39,371 bases of DNA from Candidatus Bipolaricaulota bacterium (lineage in GTDB: Bacteria; Bipolaricaulota; Bipolaricaulia; M55B111). Below the pieces are notes generated by a model, which was given only the letters and a program-made list of their open reading frames with translations, searched no databases and had not been told where the DNA came from. Location of the stretch: positions 1 through 39,371 of the forward strand of contig JAGXLB010000008.1 of NCBI GenBank assembly GCA_018334915.1, read 5' to 3'. Shown here piece after piece: positions 10,412 through 19,203 of the stretch. The first letter of the stretch is position 1, and every line of letters starts with the position of its first letter. The position numbers were made by a program, and so were the translations under genes.

Positions 10412-12550
10412 CTGACCAAAGAAACTAAAAGTATAGCTGAAGAACTCGAAATAGAATTAGGACAGGTTAAAGCCGTAAAGTCACTGCTCGAGGATGACAA
10501 CACCATCCCGTTCATTGCCCGTTATAGAAAGGAAGAGACCGGATCGCTGGACGAAGTCCAGATAGGAGAAATAAAGGACGAGCTCGAAAGAGTCAAAAAG
10601 CTTGAAAGTCGCAGAGATACAATAATAGGATCGTTAAAAGAACAGGAAGAACTCACTGACGAACTTCGGAAGGAAATTGACCAGGCCACCAGCCTATCGG
10701 AACTAGAAGATATCTACCTCCCCTACAAGCCCAGCAGGTCAACTAAAGGCTCGAAGGCAAAAGAAAGGGGGCTGGAGCCTCTGGCGGATATAATTCAAGA
10801 ACAGCGTCCGGGACTGAACCCCGAGGTAATTGCAAAAAGCTACGTGGATGAAGAGAAGGGTGTCGACGATCCGGAAGCGGCCCTCCAGGGTGCACGGGAC
10901 GTAATCGCGGAAAACGTAAATGAAAATAAGGAAGTACGTCAGAAAATGAGGGAGTTCTTTTTCGAGAACGGTTCCATAAAGTCGGAGCTAAAGGATTCCG
11001 AGGCCGACCCCGACGAAAAGTATCGGGAATATTACGACCTGGAAGAGCCCGCCCTGAGCGCTCCCAGCCACAGAGTTCTGGCGATATTCAGAGGCGAAAA
11101 CGAGGACGTACTCAGTGTCAAAGTCAGGCCGCCAAAAGAGGAAGGAATAAAGAAGCTCAAAGGGTTGATAATAACTGGTAATTCTAGGTCGAGCGATCAG
11201 GTAAAACTGGCTATAGAGGATTGCTACAAGCGCCTCCTGGCTCCCTCGCTTGAGACTGATTTAAGAAATAAAGTTAAAGAAAAAGCCGACAAGGAAGCCG
11301 TCGAGGTCTTCGAGGATAACCTGGAAGAACTTTTGATGTCCCCTCCTCTGGGACAGAAACGCGTGCTCGGTATTGATCCCGGGTTCAAAAGCGGCTGCAA
11401 GCTGGCCGCCCTCGACGCGCAGGGGAAATTTCTCGATTACGAAGCGGTATTTCCCCACGAGCCACAGAACGAGACGGATAGTGCGACGGAAACTATAAGC
11501 GAATTTGTAAGTAAATACGATCCCGAAGCGATAGCGATCGGAGACGGAACCGCGAGCCAGGAAACCGAGTCGTTCGTCAGGGGGCTGGACCTTTTGGGCG
11601 ATATCACCGTAGTCAGGGTCAACGAGGACGGGGCGTCGGTATATTCCGCCTCGGAGATCGGCCGGGAAGAATTTCCCGAGCAGGACGTTACGGTAAGAGG
11701 TGCCATTTCGATAGGTAGAAGGCTTCAGGACCCACTTTCCGAACTGGTAAAGATAGACCCGAAGTCACTGGGTATAGGCCAATACCAGCACGACGTCGAT
11801 CAAAATCTTCTGGAGAATAAACTGACCGAGGTCGTCGAGAGATGCGTAAACAGGGTGGGCGTAAACGTGAATACGGCGAGCGAAAAATTACTGACTTACG
11901 TGGCGGGCCTGGGCCCCACACTCGCCGGCAACATCGTAGGATACAGAACGGATAACGGTCAGTTCACAAATATTGAGCAGTTAAAAGAGGTTCCAAGAAT
12001 CGGTCCGAAGACCTTTCAGCAATCTGCCGGATTCCTCCGAATAGTTGACGGCGACAATCCCCTGGACAACAGCGGAGTTCATCCCGAGGATTATTCGGTA
12101 GTAGAAAAGATGGCAAATGATCTGGAATGCGCGATAACCGAAATGGTTAACAATTCGGAGATTCAGGAAGAGATAAACCTGGAAAACTACGTCGATTCGG
12201 AAGTCGGTCTTCCCACTCTCACCGACATTCTCGACGAACTCGAAAAGCCTGGACGTGATCCGAGACCGGAATTCGAACCGTTCGATTTTTCCGACGATAT
12301 TAACGAAATCAGCGACCTAGAGGAAGGACTGGTGATCCCGGGGGTCGTCACCAACGTGACCAACTTTGGCGCATTCGTGGATATTGGTCTGAAATCGGAC
12401 GGTTTAATTCATATAAGCGAATTATCGCAGGATTACGTGGATCATCCGCGAAATGTCGTTAAGTTAAATCAGAGGGTTCGGGTAAAGGTATTAGACGTAG
12501 ATAAACCAAGGAAAAGAGTCTCCTTGAGCCTTAACTTCGAAGAGGATTGA
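10412..12550 (+). CDS. tex: Tex family RNA-binding transcription accessory protein
   Basis: N-terminal Tex domain (IPFIARYRKEETGSLDE), YqgF-like VLGIDPGFKSGCKLAALD, HhH, C-terminal S1 (GLVIPGVVTNVTNFGAFVDIGLKSDGLIH). ORF opens at 10373; CTG at 10412 has GGGGAG 6 nt upstream. Confidence 0.95.
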   Translation: MTKETKSIAEELEIELGQVKAVKSLLEDDNTIPFIARYRKEETGSLDEVQIGEIKDELERVKKLESRRDTIIGSLKEQEELTDELRKEIDQATSLSELEDIYLPYKPSRSTKGSKAKERGLEPLADIIQEQRPGLNPEVIAKSYVDEEKGVDDPEAALQGARDVIAENVNENKEVRQKMREFFFENGSIKSELKDSEADPDEKYREYYDLEEPALSAPSHRVLAIFRGENEDVLSVKVRPPKEEGIKKLKGLIITGNSRSSDQVKLAIEDCYKRLLAPSLETDLRNKVKEKADKEAVEVFEDNLEELLMSPPLGQKRVLGIDPGFKSGCKLAALDAQGKFLDYEAVFPHEPQNETDSATETISEFVSKYDPEAIAIGDGTASQETESFVRGLDLLGDITVVRVNEDGASVYSASEIGREEFPEQDVTVRGAISIGRRLQDPLSELVKIDPKSLGIGQYQHDVDQNLLENKLTEVVERCVNRVGVNVNTASEKLLTYVAGLGPTLAGNIVGYRTDNGQFTNIEQLKEVPRIGPKTFQQSAGFLRIVDGDNPLDNSGVHPEDYSVVEKMANDLECAITEMVNNSEIQEEINLENYVDSEVGLPTLTDILDELEKPGRDPRPEFEPFDFSDDINEISDLEEGLVIPGVVTNVTNFGAFVDIGLKSDGLIHISELSQDYVDHPRNVVKLNQRVRVKVLDVDKPRKRVSLSLNFEED

Positions 12551-12557
12551 CTCCTAC

Positions 12558-12584
12558 CTATCGGCTGGGCGCGGGGACCCAGCC
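12558..12584 (+). repeat. REP-like hairpin copy D
   Basis: CTATCGGCTGGGCGCGGGGACCCAGCC; perfect 7-bp stem GGCTGGG/CCCAGCC. Confidence 0.65.
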
Positions 12585-12606
12585 TGCTTTTCATTTTCAT
12601 CAAGAA

Positions 12607-12635
12607 GCCCGAGCCCCCACGCTCGGGCGATTTTT
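12607..12635 (+). terminator. Terminator-like hairpin downstream of tex; also REP-like copy G on the minus strand
   Basis: GCCCGAGC-ccccac-GCTCGGGC then GATTTTT. Minus strand reads AAATCGCCCGAGCGTGGGGGCTCGGGC, matching the REP-like family. Confidence 0.65.
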
Positions 12636-12637
12636 GA

Positions 12638-12841
12638 CTACCTGCTTGAGTATTCTTCCTGAATCCTGTTTACTGCTTCGACGAAATTATGGAGTTCATC
12701 CTTTCCCGGCTCCAGGTTAACGGCGGTCGACTGTTCAGGGGAGCTCAACAGGATGGTAACCACACCGTGCTCCGGGTGGTACTCCGCTCCAACTTCCAGA
12801 CTGTCACCAACCAGGGTCTGGCCTATTAGTTCTTCTGGCAT
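12638..12841 (-). CDS. Small hypothetical protein (67 aa)
   Basis: ATG with AAGGAGG RBS; intact. Confidence 0.6.
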   Translation of the reverse strand: MPEELIGQTLVGDSLEVGAEYHPEHGVVTILLSSPEQSTAVNLEPGKDELHNFVEAVNRIQEEYSSR

Positions 12842-12919
12842 CAGTTTGCCTCCTTGTTTTTTAGGTTTTCGGTTCCAGGTTTTGGGTCTTTAGTTAGTCC
12901 ATCAGGGTAATTGGACTTT

Positions 12920-13069
12920 TTACTTAAAGAACAACTTCGACAGCAGGCTCCTACCTACGGCCTTGTTTGCCGCCCTCTTAGCTACACGACTGGGCTTTCC
13001 GCTGGCAACCTTCGAGACGTCGTTCGCGCTCCTTGCCGCTTTGTATAATATGCTCACTATACTACCCAT
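12920..13069 (-). CDS. Short cationic hypothetical protein (49 aa), absent from the ORF track
   Basis: Read directly: MGSIVSILYKAARSANDVSKVASGKPSRVAKRAANKAVGRSLLSKLFFK*, GGAGGTGAACC immediately before ATG. Confidence 0.65.
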   Translation of the reverse strand: MGSIVSILYKAARSANDVSKVASGKPSRVAKRAANKAVGRSLLSKLFFK

Positions 13070-13317
13070 GGTTCACCTCCGAGTTTTATCTGCTACCCGG
13101 AATAACTCTAAAACTTTGATAGTTATTTGCAAATAACTGGAGATGCGAAACCGTCCCGACGCGGGAATTATTTGGAATCAGGGTTTGAGATATCTTTTTT
13201 ATTCGCCCACAACTCCTGGATTTATTCAAGGTTTTTCACCTATAATGGAGAATCAGGTCCAAAAAGGATCTAAAACCGGAATATTTCACTTAAGAAGACC
13301 AAAAAGGGGTTTTGTAA

Positions 13318-14505
13318 ATGAGATTACAATTGAGCGAAGACGAGCTGGCGGGTCACAGGGAAACTGTGCGGGATAAAATGGTCGATAAGAACCTCGACGG
13401 TCTCTGTCTATTTAGTCCTCGGGACATTTTTTATTTGACCGGGCTATATCTTATCCAGACGGAGCGTCCGGTGGGTCTACTGTACGACGGTAATAATACC
13501 TCGGCTTTTGTTCCAACTCTAGAGGTCGAGCACGTGGAAAAGCTGGGCGGAGTTGACGAGGTAATTAGTTACGAAGAGTACCCGGGCGAGAAACACCCGA
13601 TGGAAATACTTGCCGATAGGATCGAAGATCGGGATATCGCCAACCTGGGAGTGGACAGCGACGGTTACCCGGGAGGTTACGGCTACGAAGGTCCAGCCCT
13701 TTCCGAATTTCTTGGCGACGGGAACGTAGAAGAACTACCCAAAATGATCGAAAAGACAATGCGGGTCAAAACCAACGAAGAGGTTGAATTAATAAAAGAA
13801 AGCTGCCGCTGGGGAAACCTCGCCCACCGCTACCTCCAGGACTACACTGAACCGGGAAAGACGGAAAACAAGATATCGACTATGGCTTCTCTCGATGCTT
13901 CCAGAGCGATGCTCAATACAGTCGGTGACGATTATTACTCGCCAAAGGGCGCTACTACCCCTGCTTCTGCCGGTTTTCGCGGGCAAATCGGAAAAGGAAG
14001 TGCTATTCCGCACGCACTTACTACCAATGAAACTATTAGTGAAGGAGACGTAGTGGTTACCGGCGCTTCCGCAAATGTAGGTGGGTACGTCAGTGAACTT
14101 GAGCGAACGATGGTGGCGGGAGAACCGAGTGAAGAACAGATACGATACTTCAAACTAATGCTCCAGGCGGGAGAATTGGCGATTGATGAAATCGAACCCG
14201 GTAAGAAGTTTTCCGAAGTAGATAAAACAGTAAGGTCATTCTACCGTCAAAACGAACTGGAAAATTACTGGCGCCACCATACTGGCCATTCTATAGGCTT
14301 TGCCGGGCACGAAGCGCCCTACCTGGACAAAGGCGATGATAGAAAGCTCGAACCGGGGATGGTGGTAACCGTAGAACCGGGAATCTACGTACCAAATTTC
14401 GCAGGCTTTAGACATTCCGACACGGTACTGGTCACGGAAGAAGGCGCCGAACTCCTTACCTATTATCCCAGAGATCTTGAAAGTTTAACTATAACCGCGC
14501 ATTAA
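13318..14505 (+). CDS. M24 family metallopeptidase (Xaa-Pro aminopeptidase/dipeptidase-like)
   Basis: Creatinase N-domain; HHTGHSIGFAGHEAPYL and VVTVEPGIYVP...GFRHSDTVLVTEEG motifs. Confidence 0.85.
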   Translation: MRLQLSEDELAGHRETVRDKMVDKNLDGLCLFSPRDIFYLTGLYLIQTERPVGLLYDGNNTSAFVPTLEVEHVEKLGGVDEVISYEEYPGEKHPMEILADRIEDRDIANLGVDSDGYPGGYGYEGPALSEFLGDGNVEELPKMIEKTMRVKTNEEVELIKESCRWGNLAHRYLQDYTEPGKTENKISTMASLDASRAMLNTVGDDYYSPKGATTPASAGFRGQIGKGSAIPHALTTNETISEGDVVVTGASANVGGYVSELERTMVAGEPSEEQIRYFKLMLQAGELAIDEIEPGKKFSEVDKTVRSFYRQNELENYWRHHTGHSIGFAGHEAPYLDKGDDRKLEPGMVVTVEPGIYVPNFAGFRHSDTVLVTEEGAELLTYYPRDLESLTITAH

Positions 14506-14773
14506 TATTTCGCGCCGAGGAAGCCCCGCGGCCTACTGAAGGGAGGAATCTTCTGGGTAAATTCCCGGTTGTTAACATTAAAGTTCTGTTGGTCCTATGT
14601 TTTCAAGCCCTGTCCCTCGGGGCGGTGCTTCTTGACTTTAGCCTTGAGTAGATATAGGATACGCTCTCGATTAAGATCTATTCGGGGAAAGGAGCCATTC
14701 TCGAATTGGAAACACCTGTAAATCGGAAATCCAGCCAGAAAATTTCTGAATCCTGGGAAGGTGAGTCATCACT

Positions 14774-15574
14774 TTGACAGATACCAAAGAGCTAAAAGGA
14801 GTTCTTGTTACCGGAGCATCCAGAGGCATAGGTTATGAATTAGCGCGACTCGCTGCGGATGACGGTTATAATCCGGTGCTGGTGAGTAGAACCGAGGAAG
14901 ACTTACTGGAGGTAAAAGATATACTCGAGGAAGAGTTCGACGTCCAGGGGAAGATTATAACCGGAGACCTCAGTGAACCAGATACTCCGGACAGAATATT
15001 CAAGGAGATTGAAAATTCAAACTACCGAATAGACCTACTGGTAAATAACGCAGGCCGAGGTCAAATGGGGGAATTCACCGAGACGGACTGGGAGACGGAC
15101 CGGGAAATGATGCACCTCAACATGGACGCCGTAATCCACCTGACGAAATTGTTTCTTCCCGGAATGAAGGGGAGAGGCGAGGGTGGAATAATTAACGTTT
15201 CTTCTCTTGCTGCATTTCAGCCGGGACCACTCATGGCACTGTACCACGCTTCCAAGGCTTTCGTCCAGTCGTTCTCCGAATCCCTTGCTGAAGAGATCGA
15301 AAATCAGGGTATTAACGTTACTGCTCTCTCCCCCGGACCTGTCGATACGGGATTCCTAATAAAAGGAAATTCTCCTCCTCCGGAAGAATCGGACAGGTCC
15401 ATATCTCTCGATCCTGAATACGTAGCCGAAGCCGGTTACCGGGGGTTAAAAGCGGGAAAGAGAATCGTAATACCGGGGAAACTTACTTCAATAGCACCAC
15501 AACTGATCAGATTCCTGCCTCGAAAGTTAGTCACAAAATTTGTCAAAAAGCTAAACGATTATCGGCTGGAATAA
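14774..15574 (+). CDS. SDR family oxidoreductase
   Basis: VTGASRGIGYELARL, NNAG, YHASKAFVQSFSESL; TTG start. Confidence 0.9.
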   Translation: MTDTKELKGVLVTGASRGIGYELARLAADDGYNPVLVSRTEEDLLEVKDILEEEFDVQGKIITGDLSEPDTPDRIFKEIENSNYRIDLLVNNAGRGQMGEFTETDWETDREMMHLNMDAVIHLTKLFLPGMKGRGEGGIINVSSLAAFQPGPLMALYHASKAFVQSFSESLAEEIENQGINVTALSPGPVDTGFLIKGNSPPPEESDRSISLDPEYVAEAGYRGLKAGKRIVIPGKLTSIAPQLIRFLPRKLVTKFVKKLNDYRLE

Positions 15575-15628
15575 GAGACCCGACCTGTTTTTTGCGAGTT
15601 ATAATAGCGCGGATGGTCTCCATCGGAA

Positions 15629-15655
15629 TTATTGGTCGGGCACGGGGACCCGGGC
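15629..15655 (+). repeat. REP-like hairpin copy E
   Basis: TTATTGGTCGGGCACGGGGACCCGGGC; conserved CACGGGGA loop, degenerate stem. Confidence 0.5.
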
Positions 15656-15762
15656 TTCCCGATATAATCAACAATGACACCAAATCCAGAAAAATTCTGC
15701 TATCGAGATAAAAATAATTGATCTAACCTTCCAGTCGATCGCCGGGCGTACCCAACGGAGGC

Positions 15763-17172
15763 TTAGCCCAGAGTGGAGAGCCTGGTTTTAGAGAAAAAGT
15801 AAACGCTCACAAGAAATAGCAACACGGTCAATCCCACCAGAAAGCCAATATCCACCACTACTTCGCCCGGACCGCCGCCAAAGATTAACAGAGTTCTCAG
15901 AGCATCCGCGGCATGCGTCCAGGGAAGTACGTCGTAGAGCTCGAAAGTGCTTCCAAATAACTGCCCCAACGCTATCTTTGGGAGGGGGAAGAACGCTCCG
16001 ACGATAAAACTAAGTGGTACGGCAATTAGAGTCCCGAGATTGCTAGCGTGACTTTCGTTTTCCGCAAAAGCCGCTATTAGTAACCCAAGAGAAACCGAGG
16101 CTACCCCCGCTATTACGGATACGAGCACCGCTAAAATCAGGGAAATGATTCCTCCGGCCCAGTTAAATCCAATAAGCAGGGCGACGGCAAAAAGGATCAA
16201 GACCTGAACCACGGCCATAACGCTCCAGGGAATCAGCGTGCCGAAAAGTAGGTCAAACGACCTCATCCGTGAGAGCTTCAACCTCTCCAGGGTCCCGGAC
16301 TCCACTTCCCGCGCCAGGGAACCAGCTACCCCAATAGCACTCATCAACAGAGCAAACACGAATATACCCGGAGCCTGGTAATCGAATGACGATAGGCTTT
16401 GAGTTCCTGATACGCTCTCTGATTCTATTATCAGGAACTTGCCTCTCGAAGAGTATTCCTCATCAAAGTAAGAAGAGGTACGCTCCCGGGCACGATCAAC
16501 GACTTCGTCCCTGAACTGACCAATCACCCCATTCAGGATCCCTCGAGCCTGGCCATACGCCATATAACCCGGATCCCCCTTAATCGTTATACTCGTTGTC
16601 AGGTTCTCCACTTCGGGCAGACTCCTGACATCGCCGTCGGCGGCAAGGCTATCCATTTCCTCTGTCGAAAAGTTATCTGGTCCGAAGTTGCCTCCTTCGT
16701 TAGAGGAAACGTCGTTAAATTGTGTAATAACCATTTCTCCAACTCTACTCGTAACTTCATTTCTAACCGTACTTTTTATGAGCTGTTGGACCGAATGGGA
16801 AAAGTTCGAAGGTATGGATACTACTGCGGCAACGTCCCTGTCCTTAAGCAAGGATTCGCCCTCCTCTTCCCCCACCAGCTTGACTTCAAACAGGGGAACT
16901 TCGCTGTCCTCGAAAGTTAAATCTTCTAAGAGGCCAACTAATTCTGCCCCAAAATTCCGCTCTTCTTCGGCTTCCCCGGAAAGGGACATTACTGTTCCTC
17001 GATCCTGGTTTAAAACCCCGATGTTGTAAGAGGTGTTATCCCCCTGACCTCCGCTGAAGGCAAACCCGAATACCAGCATGAATATTGCGGGAAAGGCGAG
17101 GATAAAAGCCAGGCCCCTTCTATCTCGAAATATCTCTTTCAGTCCCTTGATAGAAACGTGAACGAATTTCAC
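15763..17172 (-). CDS. ABC-2 type exporter permease
   Basis: N-terminal TM, large extracytoplasmic domain, C-terminal TM bundle with AREVESGTLERLKLSRM; 4-nt GTGA overlap with the ATPase gene. Confidence 0.88.
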   Translation of the reverse strand: MKFVHVSIKGLKEIFRDRRGLAFILAFPAIFMLVFGFAFSGGQGDNTSYNIGVLNQDRGTVMSLSGEAEEERNFGAELVGLLEDLTFEDSEVPLFEVKLVGEEEGESLLKDRDVAAVVSIPSNFSHSVQQLIKSTVRNEVTSRVGEMVITQFNDVSSNEGGNFGPDNFSTEEMDSLAADGDVRSLPEVENLTTSITIKGDPGYMAYGQARGILNGVIGQFRDEVVDRARERTSSYFDEEYSSRGKFLIIESESVSGTQSLSSFDYQAPGIFVFALLMSAIGVAGSLAREVESGTLERLKLSRMRSFDLLFGTLIPWSVMAVVQVLILFAVALLIGFNWAGGIISLILAVLVSVIAGVASVSLGLLIAAFAENESHASNLGTLIAVPLSFIVGAFFPLPKIALGQLFGSTFELYDVLPWTHAADALRTLLIFGGGPGEVVVDIGFLVGLTVLLFLVSVYFFSKTRLSTLG

Positions 17173-18116
17173 GATTCCAACCTCCTTCCAGTCAGGTGGA
17201 TGAATACGTCCTCCAGTGTATTCGTGCGGCTAATTGAAACGTCGGATATCTCAAACCCATTTCCTTCGATCTTTTCCGTCAGGTCCGCCATCCTGCCTAC
17301 AGCATCCATAACCCTCAAAACCAGGTTTTCGTCTATTTCATTCGCCTCGATGACTTCGTCCATATTTCTTAACATATCCAGTACCTCCTGGTTTTGACCT
17401 TTATCCTCCAGCTCTAAAGATATAGAATCTCCCTTCCCGACGCTCTTTTTCAGGTCTTCCGGCGTGTCGACAACCAGTAGCTTTCCCCTGTCGATAATCG
17501 CTACCCTGTCACTCAGCCTGTCCGCCTCTTCCATTAGATGGGTTGTCAGTATGATACATCTCCCCTGCTCTTCCTTCAGATTTCTAATGTAGTCCCAGAC
17601 AGAGTGCCTTGATTGAGGATCCAGTCCGGCTGTCGGTTCGTCCAACACTACTAAATCCGGTTCGTGGACGATACTCATACCCAGGTTTAGTCTCCTCTTC
17701 ATCCCCCCGGAGAGTTCAGAGGCGGGACTATTTCTTTTTTCGGTCAGCTTTAAGTCTTCGAGGATCGACTCGACTCTTTGCTCCAGTTCATCCGAAGGAA
17801 CGTCGTACATTTTACCCATGAAGTATATGTTTTCGTAACTGGTAAGTTCTTTCCATATCACTAAGTTCTGAGGACATATACCTACCCTTTCATTCGGTTC
17901 CCCCGTGGCGTCACCCTCAATTTTAACCTTTCCCTCCGTTGGAGAGAGCAACCCTACCATCATCCTTATTGATGTGGTTTTCCCTGCTCCGTTTGGACCA
18001 AGAAATCCAAATATTTCATTCTCTTTTATCTTAAGGTTCAGACTGTCAACGGCAGTAAAGTCCCCGAAGTTTTTGGTGAGATCCTCAGTCTCAATCAGAT
18101 ACTCATTCGACCCCAT
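17169..18116 (-). CDS. ABC transporter ATP-binding protein (drug/ABC-2 exporter type)
   Basis: Walker A GPNGAGKTTSI, signature ELSGGMKRRLNLGMSI, Walker B LVVLDEPTAGLDPQSR. ATG at 18116 with GGGAGGAG; ORF track starts at 18179. Confidence 0.93.
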   Translation of the reverse strand: MGSNEYLIETEDLTKNFGDFTAVDSLNLKIKENEIFGFLGPNGAGKTTSIRMMVGLLSPTEGKVKIEGDATGEPNERVGICPQNLVIWKELTSYENIYFMGKMYDVPSDELEQRVESILEDLKLTEKRNSPASELSGGMKRRLNLGMSIVHEPDLVVLDEPTAGLDPQSRHSVWDYIRNLKEEQGRCIILTTHLMEEADRLSDRVAIIDRGKLLVVDTPEDLKKSVGKGDSISLELEDKGQNQEVLDMLRNMDEVIEANEIDENLVLRVMDAVGRMADLTEKIEGNGFEISDVSISRTNTLEDVFIHLTGRRLES

Positions 18117-18369
18117 AACTCCTCCCTGCAACTTTTCATAGTTCGTAAATTGTCGTAAATATTTCGCCAGATACAACATTTACCCGGGCCAAAAATTGAT
18201 TAGCCGGTTATGCTTCCTCGCGTCATTTGTGCTGGACCTAAATTTGAAGCTTTAAACCCTCTACTGCTGAGGTTTAACAGTTAAATTATTTGCCGCGAAG
18301 GGGCAGAAAGCAGTTATACGGACCAGAAGGATAAGCCCACCGCGGGGCGGGTAATTAAATAGTCTTTAG

Positions 18370-18398
18370 TTGACCTGGCAACTGGGGTGTAATATTAT
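18370..18398 (+). promoter_or_regulatory. Sigma70/A-type promoter for the LTD gene
   Basis: TTGACC (18370-18375), 17-nt spacer, TATTAT (18393-18398). Confidence 0.55.
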
Positions 18399-18442
18399 AG
18401 TTAAAAGGTATGGAAAAATAGGCTTCCAGATGGGGGTGCCCG

Positions 18443-18910
18443 ATGAAAATCAATACATTTAACAAAAAGCTGGCAAATTTTTTACTACTTTCGACTATTA
18501 TTTGTTTGCTGGGAGTATTTTCGGTATCAACTTTCGTGCCCGTCCAGGCTGCCGAAACACACGGTGACGAGCTTGCAATAATTCAACTCATCCACGAGGG
18601 CCCGCACGAGACAGTTCTAATCGTCAACTTAACAACAGAGAAGATTGATCTTTGCGATTACAGTTTGAAGGCCGAAAAAGCCGGACTTACGTTCAATTTC
18701 GACGTGCAGGCCGACTGCAGAGTCACTGTAGCTCCTCTTAGCGTAATTCGTCTGCACAGCGGCGCGGGGTCCAGTCAGTATTACGCGAGCTGGAACGACG
18801 TTCCCTGGACCCAGCAAGACGTATGGGACGACAATTCCGATAAAGCAACCCTTATTGGTCCTGACGGAAACGTAACTTCAGCTTTCAGTTACGGAGAGGA
18901 CTACGAATAG
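18443..18910 (+). CDS. Secreted stand-alone lamin-tail-like (LTD) domain protein
   Basis: Signal peptide ending VPVQAAE; beta-rich ETVLIVNLTTEKIDLCDYSLKAE...QQDVWDDNSDKATLIGPDGNVTSAFSYG typical of LTD. Confidence 0.65.
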   Translation: MKINTFNKKLANFLLLSTIICLLGVFSVSTFVPVQAAETHGDELAIIQLIHEGPHETVLIVNLTTEKIDLCDYSLKAEKAGLTFNFDVQADCRVTVAPLSVIRLHSGAGSSQYYASWNDVPWTQQDVWDDNSDKATLIGPDGNVTSAFSYGEDYE

Positions 18911-18981
18911 CTTTTGAGAAAGGGCGATTAATTAGTCTTTTTCATAGCTCTCTATACTTCTAAAATAATCTTTCTAAGAGA

Positions 18982-19017
18982 CGACCCGGGATTTATTTCC
19001 CGGGTCGATTTTTTTTC
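18982..19017 (+). terminator. Rho-independent terminator after the LTD gene
   Basis: CGACCCGGGA-TTTATT-TCCCGGGTCG (10-bp perfect stem) followed by ATTTTTTTT. Confidence 0.9.
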
Positions 19018-19203
19018 TGAGTGACATAATTCCCCGGTTTAGCAACCCGTTTGCTGTATAGATTTTATCTGAAGCAATCTTACCTTCACCAGTTACTATC
19101 ATATTTCTTTTCCTCCTATCCTGACAGGGTGGAAAAGCGATTTATTTATAACTATTATTAATTAGAAGTCTATATTATATCGAATTCCCTATGGAGGTCA
19201 AAA

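Noticed and set aside
13143-13376. 77-aa plus ORF upstream of and overlapping the M24 gene
   Set aside because: Spans the likely promoter (TATAAT at 13241) and overlaps the M24 start out of frame.
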